A stretch of DNA of 64,000 nt from Jacaranda mimosifolia (GCA_018894105.1 CM032123.1:4527001-4591000); one strand, 5' to 3'; positions 23,863 through 35,659 are shown, counted from the first letter of the stretch. The notes: generated by a model not told the origin, from the letters alone. Numbers and translations: made by a program.

Positions 23863-24889
23863 TAGACCTGTCAATGGGTAAGGGTTTACCCTACCCAAGC
23901 CCATAAAATAATATATTACCTATCCCCATACCCAATAGATTTTTGTCAGGCCCAAACCCAAACCCTACAAAAAAAGGTAAATAGGTATGGGCACATAATG
24001 CCCATCTACCCTAAATTTTTAAGACCGTTGGATCTGATACAGTAACCCCACAAAATAAAATATGAAAAACACAACATTGGATCTCGCATTCTCCCATTAT
24101 TTGCCTACACTCTCTTGAACCAGCACTCCATACATCTCCTCTACCAAAACCCTTGCAAAATTCCTCCCCTCTCAATGGCTCCCATTTCTCTCCCTCAACC
24201 CTAAAGTTGCTAGAAGATTAGCTTCCATATCCCGCATAAAATACTCATTCGATTACTAGCATAGTAGGAACTCCTGTTCAAATTAAACACCTTTCGTCTA
24301 GAAAGATTCCGGCTTGGTCTCACCTTGCCCTACCGTCAAGAAATCAAAGACTAATACACGGTGGTAGCTAAGAACAAAGATGTGGCTAAGCTTTTCCCTC
24401 TTGGGGCCCATTTCATTTTTTGGATAGTTTCTTTGGTAATTCTTGGGATTTTGTAGGGACGAAAGCTAATAATAAGAAGAGAATGGTGAAAATGGCGGAT
24501 TTAAGTAATGGCCATGGTGGAAAGAGCTTTGATGGGTTAGAGGGATTTTCAGTAAGAAAAATTGTAATAGTGGATGGCTTATTATGTACTTGACTCAACA
24601 ACTGTTTCATCCATTTGTTTAATTCTTTTTTCTTTTTTTTCTTTTAGTTCATTTGTTTAATTCAAGGACACTTTTTTGTAAAATTTGATTTCTTTATGTT
24701 ATATATATTTATTTACAAAAAATTAGGTCGGGCCCAGAGCCTACCCATAAGAATTAGGCTTGGAGAAGAGACCCAGTACACAGACCCTATGGGTACTGGG
24801 TAAAGTTGGATAGGGTATAATGTTGCAATTTTGAGTTTTTGTTAGGTATGGGCCTGGGTAGGGAAAAACCCTACCCATTGACAAGCCTA
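23863..24889. mobile_element. hAT-type element with captured gene-like sequence (Pack-type)
   Basis: The left end TAGACCTGTCAATGGGTA and reverse-complemented right end TAGGCTTGTCAATGGGTA are near-perfect inverted repeats. An 8-bp target duplication with one mismatch flanks them: ATCAAACG at 23855-23862 and ATCAAATG at 24890-24897. Subterminal GGGTAGGG/CCCTACCC words recur at both ends. The centre (about 24.1-24.6 kb) is of different composition and holds gene-like sequence. Confidence 0.75.
24253..24593 (+). pseudogene. possible captured host exon fragment inside the hAT element
   Basis: The plus strand has segments that read like protein: GTPVQIKHLSSRKIPAWSHL, then VVAKNKDVAKLFPLGAHF (24361-24414). 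After a one-base shift, FLDSFFGNSWDFVGTKANN and ADLSNGHGGKSFDGLEGFSV run to a TGA at 24591-24593. Composition is unlike the element's low-complexity ends. I do not recognise the source gene. A chance run of open frame cannot be excluded. Confidence 0.35.
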
Positions 24890-25917
24890 ATCAAATGTTG
24901 TATTAGATGATATTAGGAACTCCAATCTCTAATAGCAGGTATCAAACATGGCCCATATAGAATGTTCTCAAAGTGCTTCACTCCAATTTTGCTCTTCAAT
25001 GTGTTTACTGGCTGTATTTCGGAGTCTATAACGTAAGCATCATGAATTTATTACATCAAATAAATTATACGAAGTTATAATGAAGTTGATAACCTCTGTT
25101 GGTAGATCAAAACACTAAATAAACTTTTGGGAATGATCTTTCACTGCCAAATCAACTAGATTCGAGTCAAGTTTTCGGATCAAGCTATCTGTTATGACCT
25201 AAAATTACAACAAAGTTGTTAGGGTCATTGGGAGGATCCAAGTGAAAACCCTCTTGTTATTTATGAATATTTTCAAGCCAGATTACGAGGTTGAAAAAGT
25301 GTAATAAATTATGGGTAACAATACAATGAAAATTTTGAAAATCAATACTTGCTAAATGTGAGTTTTTGTGCTATTTATATATAGTAATACCTTATCGATA
25401 TTCACTGGGTGAGATGGCAACATCTCAATTGTCCACGTAGAGATTCAATAGATGGCTACAGAGCACCCAGGTTAGGTTCGAGTAATCGGATATGGTTTGA
25501 CTCTACTCATTCTAGTGCAAGTTTTACTTGATTGAGTTTGAGCCACCTTTACTAATTTTGGGCTTCTTTCTTTAGTTTGGGCCTCCCAATTAACACGCCC
25601 ATAGAATTGACCTTGAGAATAAATTTGATTTTTGAATTTAAATATTGAAAAAGAACAACGCAAGGCCCATAAAAATTTTGGTGCTTTTTCTTTTTAACAA
25701 TTATATTGTTGGACTATATATCAATTCTTTTCTGTTGTACATATCGTTAACTTCTATACAAAAAATAATAATTTGAGTCGTTGAGCAGTTTTCCATTCAA
25801 TTAATGTAAGGATTTTAGCTTTCTTACTTATAATGAAATGAAAAGAATATTCTCGATGATAATGAGGCATTAGCGAGGGATTGGTTGGGCAATCCCCAAA
25901 TCTATATGGAGTTATAT
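24890..25917. other. intergenic spacer
   Basis: Nothing recognisable apart from the right target duplication of the preceding element. Confidence 0.5.
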
Positions 25918-26607
25918 TAGGATTGTCAACAAATCAAATTTGAATCGAATTATTCTATTCAAATTTGAATTCGATTATCAAAATTTATATTCTCGAGATT
26001 TTTTGTTTGTCAGTACCACATTTGAATTCGATGAATATCTAAAATTCGATGAAAAAATTCGACTCGATTTAATATTTTTTCTTGTTTTTTTTTCCTTTTG
26101 AATTGTATAAAAATATAATATTTATAAAGTAAATTCAAGTCATATTTGAAATTTTACCAACTTTTTATTATATATTAATCAAAAAATTAAATATTTGAAT
26201 ACTAAACTCCTATTTCATATCATATTAATGTATAGATAAACTATTATAATAATGTATATATTATTATATTTGACATTTATCAATGTGCATCTTATTTTTT
26301 AGGCTAAAAACTCAATATTAATATTATAATATAAATGTTAATATAGATATTATGTCAATAATATATATATATAATTCTAAAATCTTTACTAATATTATAT
26401 ATAAGAGTATTAATATAATAAAAAGTTATTAAAATTCAGATTCACATATTTAATAGATCATATTACTTAATTTCGTATCCGATCCACTATTCGAATTATG
26501 AATATTTATAATTGAATTTGATTCATCGAATATTTTAATTGAATAAAAATCCTAAAACTCTGATCGAATTCGGATTCAAATTAAAATCCAATCCATTGAC
26601 AATCATA
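25918..26607. mobile_element. hAT-like non-autonomous element
   Basis: The left end TAGGATTGTCAACAAATC and reverse-complemented right end TATGATTGTCAATGGATT form inverted repeats, and the interior is rich in GAATTCGAAT-like words. Flanks do not give a clear target duplication, so it is probably old. Confidence 0.55.
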
Positions 26608-27135
26608 CTATCTATACGTATTCTTTTATTGAAGGTTAAAAATTTTTATCCCCGTTGAAAAATATAAGATTATCTTTTATATTTTCTATAAAGTCAGCCT
26701 CATCTCCTAAAATCAAAATTTATAATTCCGGGATTGACCTCTGGACGCTGAATGTCCAAAGACGAACTATCCCAACAACCAACTTTCAGCCGTTATTAAC
26801 TGACTTAAACGCCCCGTAATTATGGCTGCCGCAATATTCCAGGTTCTGTAAAAAAATTCTCAATCAATTTTCCTAGTCAAGGTGAACTATTACACGAATA
26901 CCCCCGTTTTTCCTCCATTAATCATCATATACTATGAAATATGGCAACCTTAAATTTTTCGGGGGCATTGGATTTGTCAAAAACCTGCCAGAAAAATGAA
27001 GAACTAAATCAAAGTATTCTGGAAGCAGAAAAACACGAAAAAGATAGGATTAACAATATTGACTTCTAATTCTCTTGATCTTTTGTAAACGTTTTTGCGT
27101 GGAATGTTACAGTTTTCTGTTCTGCTGAAAATGTC
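26608..27135 (+). promoter_or_regulatory. upstream region of the phytocyanin-like gene
   Basis: Spacer with moderately higher GC than its surroundings leads up to the TATA box. Specific binding sites cannot be assigned. Confidence 0.3.
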
Positions 27136-27142
27136 TATATAA
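27136..27142 (+). promoter_or_regulatory. TATA box of the phytocyanin-like gene
   Basis: TATATAA lies about 106 bp upstream of the start codon. A start site near 27168 would give a leader of about 74 nt. Confidence 0.6.
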
Positions 27143-27241
27143 ATCCTCTTTCTGACCTATTCTCTTCACCGCCCATCTTTACATATTTTTCTTCTTTTTC
27201 TTTCTGAGTTTGATTATTTCTTTGATCTTAGAACAAAAAAT

Positions 27242-28018
27242 ATGGCTTTCAATAATAATTGTATAGCGATTTTCGTCCTTGTAGCTGCATGCATGTTTGG
27301 GGTTAGCCTTGGTGAAACCATAGTCGTGGGCGGGTCCGAGGGGTGGCGATTCGGCTACAACTACACCGACTGGGCTCTCAAACATGGTCCCTTCTATATC
27401 AATGACACTTTAGGTAAGTGATTTCCTTGCATAAATTTGTACGATTCCACAGAAATATTGGTAATATTTGGTTATGAATTGTAAGTTTTGGATTATATGT
27501 TTTGAGAGAATGAGTTTTAGGAGTGAGGTTGGGAAATGCAAAGTTGTGTTGAGAAATGTGATGAATGTTTGTTTATGAAGTACATAAATTAAGCAGTTTA
27601 GGGAATGATACTTATCCATTGAATGACTTAATCATCAATTATAGATTTTTATTTTGTTTATTTAAAAGTATTATATAACATATAGTTTATATATATTAAT
27701 TGTCAGAATTAACCATTATTATTATTTATATGAGATTGTAATTAATTAATTTCAGTTTTCAACTATCCTCCACCGAGCAACGAGACCCCACCACACAGTG
27801 TGTATTTGCTGCCAAATCTGTACAGTTTTGTAAGATGCGATTTCAGTCAAGCGCGTCTTTTGGCCAATCCGAATGAAGGAGACGGGAACGGGTTCCCGTA
27901 CGTGCTGAATCAGTGGAGGCCTCAGTATTTCGCTAGCGGAGAGGGCAGTGCCGGCAGCGACTGTAAGGAAGGAATGATGAAATTCTTTGTTGTCCCTCTT
28001 CCTCGTTGGTTCGATTAA
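27242..28018 (+). CDS. secreted phytocyanin-like (cupredoxin-fold) protein lacking two copper ligands
   Basis: Two exons, 27242-27413 and 27756-28018, with a 342-bp GT-AG intron (phase 1, after ACT TTA G) give 144 aa. Residues 1-24 are a signal peptide (hydrophobic IAIFVLVAACMFGVSLG). The mature start ETIVVGGSEGWRFG and INDTLVFNYPPP match the phytocyanin fold. Cys85 and Cys127 are placed like the family disulfide. His71 (HSVYLL) matches the first copper ligand. The usual Cys and His ligands in the C-terminal loop (pattern YxxCGxxxHC) are replaced: the segment reads YFASGEGSAGSDCKEGM. It therefore probably does not bind type 1 copper, as in early-nodulin-like proteins. Possible N-glycosylation sites are N40, N54 and N66. 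It has no Pro-rich tail or GPI-type C-terminus. The frame is intact. Confidence 0.85.
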
Positions 28019-29132
28019 TTACAAAAAACCTTGCTGGAATCCAACTCACAATTAGAATATATATACAAGTGATTATCAGGTATTGAATAAAGCAATGATA
28101 TACATTGCATATTTATTTGTGTAGCTCTTCCAAATATTGATTAAACTAAGATTGGTTGTGTGTTTGCTTCTGTGTGATTTTTATGTAATTAATAATGATT
28201 TGGATTATATGTGTTTGTGAGAATAAATTGAAGATGAATTAGTGTTTGTAAATTCCCCATTGGTTATAAAGTTTTGTTATGAAACATAGCATATATGCAC
28301 ACGCAATCACGCAAAGAATAGAGAAAAAAATGAAATTGAACACATGAATGTATTGTGGTTCGGCTATGCCTACATTCACGGGCAAAATAGAGAGAAAGTT
28401 TCCACTATAAATAAGCAAAAGGTGTACATATCATTGACCCTTATAAATTCTTAAATCTCCTTTTTATTTTCCTCAAAATTCATTTGGGCTAAATGAGCCC
28501 AAAAATATAATATATTTGGATCGACCTGGAGGCCCAGCCAAGACTTACCTCCATTTTTTTGTTTTGTCTAAATTGGGTCGCAACATGGGCTTCTGAGGGT
28601 GGGTAATAATTCGAATCCACCAAATTCAAGTCACATTAATTAACAATTTTAATATCTAATATTGTACCATTTTGCAGAAGGTATAGAATAATTTTGAAAT
28701 AATTTATAGATTGTTCTTCTCTGTTACCTTTTGAGATGTCTTTTGGAGTAAAAACCCCATCAATGCTACAATTAAAAAAAGAAAAGAAAAGTGGCAATGT
28801 GAAAATCATCAATAAAAACATACAAAATGACAATAACTTGCAATTGTATAATGTCATTAATAATACTTTTTAAGTGATCATAATTTTTATTTTGTCACAA
28901 TATAGCTTAAAGTTAACAAAAATTAATATCTTAAGTTGTCGTTTTTGATAAGTAATGTCACGTGCATGATGGTAACTTAGTGATAATAAAAATTATCACT
29001 ATAATTTATGATAAAATTTTTACTGTGTCTAAATTATCACTACCTAAAAAAATTGTATTGTTAGTATGAATAATTTGATCCATTTGAAGAATCTAAATGA
29101 TCATAGCAAATAATGTAAAAGATTTGGAAAGC

Positions 29133-29155
29133 ATATATATATATATATATATATA
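29133..29155. repeat. (AT)n microsatellite
   Basis: About 11 AT units. Confidence 0.9.
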
Positions 29156-30185
29156 ATATTTGTGGCTCAAAAGTTATTTTGGACAGAGTCTTTTGAGTTT
29201 CAACTCAAGGTTTTTCAAGCTCTAACGCATAATCTTATAAGATTGACAAAGTTGAGCTAAATATCTTGTGTCCTAACTCAAAAACAGTAGAGCCTCAGCA
29301 CAAATTTAAGCCCCAGCTGAAATTTATTTGAGCCCGATCTCAATGGGAGTTTCTTTTTTGGAAATTCTTTATGTTATGTTTTGATGAAAGGTTTAAGGAG
29401 TAGAATTTTGAGAGAATTTTTGTTCTTCTTGGGCTTTAGGGGTAATCCATGTAAATTTATGTCTCAATTTTTTCTTTTTCTTTTTTTTATCTCTACTTTG
29501 TACTTTATTCCTAACAATAAAGAAGTCATGACCCCGGCAGGCCATATCAGTACAGGAGGTCGTATAGGAACGGCGGGCCTATGCATTTTTGTGACACAGG
29601 AGTCAATGGTGAGTGGTACAAGATTAGGCACGTTTAAGATATGAAGAATGGATCGATGTATAACTGAATTGCCTTAAAATTTTATGAATCGAAAATGTGA
29701 TTGCCGACAAAAATAAAGTGGGAACATTCCATTTGATAATTAAAGATGTTTTCTACCTGACAAAGACGTGTGGGGCACACGAGATTAAGGCTAGTTATTT
29801 TCTTGCATGCTGACAAATGACCACAACGCTCGACCTTCTCTTGTATTATTGGCTTAGATAGTTCATCAAAAAGAAATATCCCTTTTTTTTTTTTGTGGGG
29901 TGGGGGGAGGGGGGGTTGATTTATTCCTATTCTTCATATTTTCATGAAAAATTATCATTTATTTGTGGGATTTATACTGAATCATTAATGTCATATATTC
30001 AAATAATTGCATGAAGAATCCAATTTAAATGAGATTTCAGCCAGTAAGGTGTCAATTGTTTAAAGCACTAATTAATCATGGATAACTCTCAATTATATGC
30101 ACTAAGATGATATTTAAAGGTTGCCGTTCCAAATAATTATCCTTGCTTACCACTGTCTAGTTGATCGAGAGACATCATTCTTATA

Positions 30186-30191
30186 TGTGTA

Positions 30192-30228
<37 letters not shown>
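30186..30228. repeat. (TG)n(TA)n compound microsatellite
   Basis: A TG run passes directly into a TA run. Confidence 0.9.
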
Positions 30229-30531
30229 GAAGATTTTGGGTTCAAATCTGAATAATTCGCAATATATGTGTGTATGCAGAAAAGGAAAAAAGTGTTTTGA
30301 TTTGTAATTGAAAATTATTAGATAATTGTTGGCTTAATTAGATAATCCTTTTGTTATATCATTTTCATCCTGTGACATTATGCTTGGATTTTAAATTTTA
30401 ATGAAAAAATAAATATAAAAAAAGTATTTTTAGTATTTCAAATGACATAATTTTGTGAGTAATATGTATTTTTTAAATTTTTTTAAATTTTTTATTTAGT
30501 AGAATTCATATTTTAAATAGACACTACAAAA

Positions 30532-30823
30532 AATTAGGCCATCTTATCTACGACTAATTTACAAATTGATCTAGTCAAATTCAAAGTAAATGCTTTCATA
30601 GGTAACTCTTACTATGAATAATTTGTAGTTGGTGACTATTCTTTTTTTATATATAATAAATTTTTTTATGAATAATGCATAACTAATATGTTATTCTCCT
30701 GACGAATAAGGTTATAAATTAATAGTTAATTATTTTTTGTTGTTTTTTATTTAAAAAATTATATTTGCTACAAAAATTTATAGCTATAAATTATAATCAT
30801 TGTTACGAAATTAATTTTGTAGT
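30532..30823. mobile_element. CACTA-like short element
   Basis: It begins CACTACAAAAAATTAGG. The other end, reverse-complemented, reads ACTACAAAATTAATTT, as in CACTA-type termini. No coding sequence. The right end is diverged. Confidence 0.4.
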
Positions 30824-30967
30824 AATTTTCATGCTAAGAACCTAATTCTTTTACAGTAAGAGTCATTAAACAACAAGGAGATATAAATACATCATACGTC
30901 TTTAAAAATATATATATAATGAAATATTCAAATAAAAATCATAATAAATGTTCCAAAGACAGCTAAA

Positions 30968-31700
30968 TGTCACGCTCCGATTGATTATGCGCGTGGAAGC
31001 AAGACGATGGAGGTTCTAGGAAGGTCTTGGAACATCTTGGAAGGTCTTGGAAGAGTTTAGAAGGTCCAAGAAGACCTTGGAAGGTCCAAGAAGAGTTTGG
31101 AAAACCTTGGAAGACTTTAGAAGTCTTTGGAAAATTGTACACACTTGTAGAAGTCTTTAAAACTTCATAGATATTTGTAAAAAGTTGAAGACAAGTGTAG
31201 TCTTATCTAGAACCTTGTGGACACTTATCAAAATGTGAGAACCTGTGTGGGATTTTGTGGAGTTGTGTAGAGATTTCTAGATAAGCTTCTAGAATATTGT
31301 ACTTAGTTGTAGAACTATGTAGAAAAGGTGTAGAAAAGTGTAGAAAGCTTTGAAAAGTCCTAGATTTATGAAATATCTAGACTACTAAATCTAAACTATA
31401 GAATGAAATCAATCTCCACCGTCCATTAGGGAAGGAGATTAGTATAAATAGGACTAAGGGGTCATTTGTAAAATGGTGTGTATGGAATGTATGAAAAGTA
31501 AGAATCAGGTAAAGAAAGTTTACTAGCATTTCCTTGTAGCCTCTCTCAACTCTCTCTTGTGTTCTTGATGCTTGGTTAATACTTATAGCACACACGCAGC
31601 ACTTAAACTCCAAAGGGTAAGGCTGACTTAGCTAGTGTCGCAAGGGGCGAACGAGGAGCTAAGTGCCATACAATTGCTTGTAAGGGACAGGCCCGTGACA
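30968..31700 (+). mobile_element. solo LTR of a retrotransposon (733 bp)
   Basis: It starts TGTCACGC and ends CCGTGACA, the short inverted termini common in plant Gypsy-type LTRs. A U3-like part (about 31010-31140) is made of degenerate GGAAGGTCTTGGAAGA-type units, followed by a TATA box (TATAAATA, 31443-31450) and an R/U5-like GC-richer end. No primer binding site or internal domain follows on either side, so it is solo. The 5-bp flanks (CTAAA, TATAC) do not match, so the insertion is old or rearranged. Confidence 0.65.
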
Positions 31701-31738
31701 TATACCTCACCATTACCTTACCAAAATAAAGATACTAA

Positions 31739-32116
31739 GGGAGTGTTTGCTTCTGTTTTCCATAACAATTTTGTTTTGGGGAAACATAACCAAACACACA
31801 CACATTTTCCCTCCAAAATACTAAAATAAAATTTTCAAAATACCCTCTCCTATCTTTCATTATCCCCTAAACTTCTCTATTTTCTAATATATACATACAT
31901 ATATATCATATATATTTTGTCATTATTCTTACAATGAAAAAAAATACTCAATTCCATTTTCATCCCCAAATCCAACAGAAAGCATTAATTTGATTGTTAC
32001 AGTAAAAAATGTCTCCCTTAAAAACATAAACAAACATTCTCCAATTCCACTTTCAATATTCATTCTCTCAAAACACATAATAAAATTACACAAAAAAAAC
32101 ATAACCAAACATTGTC
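31739..32116. mobile_element. Tourist-like MITE (378 bp)
   Basis: The ends GGGAGTGTTTGCTTCTGTTT and, reverse-complemented, GACAATGTTTGGTTATGTTT are inverted repeats flanked by TAA at 31736-31738 and 32117-32119. The body shares ATTTGATTGTTAC and ATAAACAAACATT with the 2.6-3.5 kb copies. Confidence 0.7.
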
Positions 32117-32202
32117 TAAATAATTAATCCACGTTGAAAATTAAGCATTCACATAAGCTCCACCCCATGTGAGGAACCATTTACTTCGTATTATTATAAA
32201 CG

Positions 32203-33413
32203 TCTAGGGGTGGCAATTTGGGTGAGTCTGGTGGGTTCGAATTTAATTGAAGTAAAGGTATAACATTAATTTCCTCAACCCTAACCCAACTTAAATTGTA
32301 TCATGTCAGGTTTGGGTTGATCGGGTTTTTATTATGTCAACTCACCAACTCAAATCCACTCAATCCAACCTGCCAATTTGACTTAAAATAATTATTTCAA
32401 ATATTTGTTTTAATTTTTAGAAATTTTTTGGGATTTTTATTTTTTAATTTTATCTATTCTTAATTATTAATAAATTAAAATAGGAGTAAAAAATTCTTAT
32501 CATAAATTTACGATAGCAGCTTTCCAAAAATTTTTTAACCGAACTACATAATATATTGATTTTATGACTTTTTGTTCCTTTCATTTTGTAGTATCTATCT
32601 TCATTATAAGAATATTGAAATCACAATGCAACTTATTTTTAAAAATAGTATACTTTTTCAAGTTTTATTCACCCATTTTCTTTAATTTTAATATCTTTTG
32701 TATCAATCAAATTGTATATTTTAACTGCTTAAAATAACATTGTTTCTCTACTTTATATTGATTCAGTTAAACAACACATAAATCAATAAAAATATATCAT
32801 TAAGCAAATAAGTAAACAAGTATTTTAATTGGATACATAATTTATTATAAAAACTTGTTTAAGTTTTTTGAATTTTCTATAACCTCTCAGTAGAAAGAAT
32901 TTCTGTCTCTTTATATATGCAAAATCTTGCATTACATGAGGCCTAAGAAAAATTTGTAGGACAATTCAATAGTCAAAGAAGTATTTTGTCAACTCTTTAC
33001 AGAATAATTTTTATATTCACTTGGATACCGAAAAATAATCATTCGAAACAGTATAAAATTATAATAATTCATCCTATATGTTTGTGAAAATAGAAAAGAC
33101 CGAAAAATACAAAAGTAGTAATTTTGATATTGCTAAAGTTCAAAATTTTCAAGTTTTATTTTGTTGTTTTATATTATTACTCCTAAAAAATTTAAATTTT
33201 ATTTGTTTAAAGTTGGGTCGAGTTGGTTCAAGTGGATTTGGATTTTCATGTGACCCAAAATCGAATTCAGGTTATTCTTGTAATCTGAAATTAAACCAAT
33301 TTTCTTCATGTTTTTATTCGTGCCAACCTTATTGGACCCAAACCCAAAATAGATCAACCTAAACCCAATTTTTTCGCGTCGAACTCGTGTTGTGTTGAAA
33401 ATTGTCACCCCTG
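32203..33413. mobile_element. hAT-type non-autonomous element (about 1.2 kb)
   Basis: The left end TAGGGGTGGCAATTT and reverse-complemented right end CAGGGGTGACAATTT are inverted repeats. ATAAACG is repeated at 32196-32202 and 33414-33420. The interior has no conserved coding sequence. Confidence 0.75.
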
Positions 33414-33500
33414 ATAAACGAGTTCAAATCTATAATCTATTTGTGGGTAATGCAAGATACAAGATACAAGAGACCAATAACCAATTACTCATTTTGAATT

Positions 33501-33950
33501 AGGGGTATAAAATGAGACAAGATGATTCGCGAACAGTTCGAGTTCGTCAATTAAATGAATCAAACCGAGCACAATAATGTTCGGCTCAAAAAGCTCACGA
33601 GCCTAAACAAGCATTTTTATATTTTGTATTTGTAATTATATATAATAAGATCCATAAAGATGATGATTAAAATAATAAAATTTTTTGAAAAATTTATAAT
33701 TATAGATTTTAATTTGAGCCTAAATGAGCTCGAACTAATTCAAACATATACGAGCTCAAATTCATCTAAACTTATATAAATCGAGTTCTTTTGCTAATTT
33801 GTGACAAGTTTTATCGAGTTAACTTGTGACAAGCCTTATCGAATCGAGCTCGATATGGCTTGAGAAGACTCGCTCGAGCCTTCGTCTATTTAACGAGCCG
33901 AGTTTAAGCTTGTTATATTCAAGTTCAACTCGGCTCGTTTACACCCTTAC
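33501..33950. mobile_element. hAT-type MITE (450 bp)
   Basis: It starts AGGGGTATAAAATGAG and its reverse-complemented right end reads GTAAGGGTGTAAACGAG. An exact 8-bp duplication TTTGAATT lies at 33493-33500 and 33951-33958. The interior is rich in CGAGCTCGA words. Confidence 0.8.
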
Positions 33951-34067
33951 TTTGAATTCTACGTTCCAATTTATGTTTCATCTCATATTTCAACATAATG
34001 TATATATATTAAGTGTATTTGATTTTTAATTAATTATTTTTATAAAAAAAATTAATACATATATTAT

Positions 34068-34478
34068 GGCTTGTTCTTTTGGCTTTTCCCAAAAAATCTT
34101 CATTCTTCCATAACAATTACAAAATGAGTACACGTTCTCCAATACTTCTCCAAAAAAATAAAATTTCAATACCCAAAAAATCTTCACAATTCATTTACAG
34201 AACACCCTACAATCATATTTCAATCATTATATATATATAAATCACTTTTACCCTACAAACTCAATTAAAAAATAATTGATTTGACATCAACAATAAAATT
34301 TATATCTCTCAAAATATAAAAGAACAAACAACTCATTCTCAATTCATTTTTCATATTTTTTCCAAAATAATAATAATAATAAAAAAAAAACACATGACAT
34401 ATTCTTCAATTTTTTTCTCAAAAATCTATTCTCCCAAAATATTTTCTACAATTCACCCAAAAGTAAAAAAAAAAGCCC
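34068..34478. mobile_element. Tourist-like MITE
   Basis: The ends GGCTTGTTCTTTTGGCTTTT and, reverse-complemented, GGGCTTTTTTTTTTACTTTT are flanked by TAT on both sides. The body has TTGATTTGACATCAACAAT, shared with the family at 2.6-4.1 kb. Confidence 0.5.
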
Positions 34479-34795
34479 TATATATTTTCAAAATAAAATA
34501 GAAGATAAAACATTAATTGAAATAAAACATCCAAGCCGCCAACTACTAGTCATAAGTTTTTCAAAAAAGGAAGAACAATATTTCTTGTACTTGCAATTTA
34601 CACGTGACGATGTTGTTAAAACAGTTTCAAATCTTCCAGCTTAAGAGTTCATAATAAACTCAAATAATTAATTGAGATTATTTAATGGACAACAGAATTT
34701 CTATTAACACCGAATTATTAATAAACTAATCAACCGCTGAAAGCGATTAACTACTAACGCAACAAACCATCATATTTATCCAGCTAATAATATTA

Positions 34796-35515
34796 TCATA
34801 AATGAAACCCGGAGGAACTCTCCGGAAACGACGTCGTAACGTAGTCCCTCACCTCCCTCGCTATCACATTCCTCATCACATCCCAGAAACCCGCCGGCAT
34901 ATTCTCCGCCCTTCCCTCCGTTGCCTCCGCGCCGCCGCCCATCCCCGGCGGCGCTAGCGACAATGCCGTCATCGGATCGTATTCATCAAAATCACTACTC
35001 GCCGGACACACAGTTCTAGAACCCGACGCCATATTTTCGCCGCCATTTTTCGACTCTTCATTAACTCTCTGCTTCTGCTGTTGCTGCAGCTGATATCTCC
35101 TCTTCAAAGTGGAATTCCAGTGGTTTTTGACGGCGTTATCAGTCCGGCCGGGGAGCAGCCGCGCAATGGTGGCCCACCGGTTGCCGTACTTCTCGTGGGC
35201 CTCCAAGATTGTGTCGTCCTCCGCCGCGGAGAAGGGGCGGTGCTCCACATTTGGGCTGAGCTGGTTGCACCACCGCAGCCTACAAGACTTCCCCGACCGA
35301 CCCTTTATGTACTTACTTATCAACGACCAGTTCCGGGCCCCGTACCTCTCCACCAACCGGGTCAGGATCTTGTCTTCCTCCGCACTCCACGGACCTTTAA
35401 TTCTCTCGGACTTGTCACCATTCCTCGGAGTTTTGCTTCCGGACAGGGATGACGAATCCGAGGAGGAGTCGGAGGAAGAAGAACTCGCAGATGAACATCT
35501 GTTGAACAAGTTCAT
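34796..35515 (-). CDS. R2R3-MYB transcription factor, subgroup 22 (MYB44/73-like)
   Basis: Nuclear DNA-binding regulator of 239 aa in one exon; subgroup 22 genes are typically intronless. The Ser-rich start (residues 8-27) is followed by R2 (Trp43, Trp63, Trp82; [20 protein letters not shown]) and R3 (Phe95, Trp114, Trp133; [20 protein letters not shown]). The R3 end [18 protein letters not shown] is diagnostic. [10 protein letters not shown] corresponds to the TALSLSLPG motif of MYB44-type proteins, and [18 protein letters not shown] to their conserved C-terminal helix. Relatives act in stress, ABA and auxin responses; that role here is inference. It is shorter than MYB44 because the linker after R3 is reduced. 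The frame is intact and GC is high compared with the surroundings. A plus-strand ORF of 149 codons is antisense shadow. Confidence 0.92.
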   Translation of the reverse strand: MNLFNRCSSASSSSSDSSSDSSSLSGSKTPRNGDKSERIKGPWSAEEDKILTRLVERYGARNWSLISKYIKGRSGKSCRLRWCNQLSPNVEHRPFSAAEDDTILEAHEKYGNRWATIARLLPGRTDNAVKNHWNSTLKRRYQLQQQQKQRVNEESKNGGENMASGSRTVCPASSDFDEYDPMTALSLAPPGMGGGAEATEGRAENMPAGFWDVMRNVIAREVRDYVTTSFPESSSGFHL

Positions 35516-35639
35516 ACTTCAAATCAATCAGAAAAAAATGTTTCTTTTGAGAAATTAAAGAGATTTAAGTTGGAAATTAGACTGGTTTGAGAATAGCGAG
35601 CAAATGGGGTTAACTTCAGTGAGAAGAAGTATCCATCAG

Positions 35640-35647
35640 TATATATA
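35640..35647 (-). promoter_or_regulatory. TATA box of the MYB gene
   Basis: TATATATA on the minus strand lies about 125 bp upstream of the ATG at 35515, predicting a leader of about 95 nt. Confidence 0.5.
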
Positions 35648-35659
35648 GATAGATAGACA

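Larger units (their letters stand above)
28019..30531. other. intergenic spacer with retroelement-like traces
   Basis: A stretch at about 28340-28400 (GGTTCGGCTATGCCTACATT) resembles common plant LTR sequence in antisense. The ORF at 29381-29644 is unrecognised. A G-rich tract at 29897-29915 and microsatellites are listed separately. Confidence 0.4.

Noticed and set aside
24413..24610. 65-codon minus-strand ORF with a hydrophobic segment
   Set aside because: It is the opposite strand of the captured fragment, whose plus-strand reading looks more like protein.
31009..31140. Repeat array considered as CRISPR-like
   Set aside because: Units are degenerate, adjacent and lack unique spacers; they belong to an LTR in a plant nuclear genome.
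35081..35558. Plus-strand ORFs of 123 and 149 codons
   Set aside because: They are antisense shadows of the high-GC MYB coding sequence.
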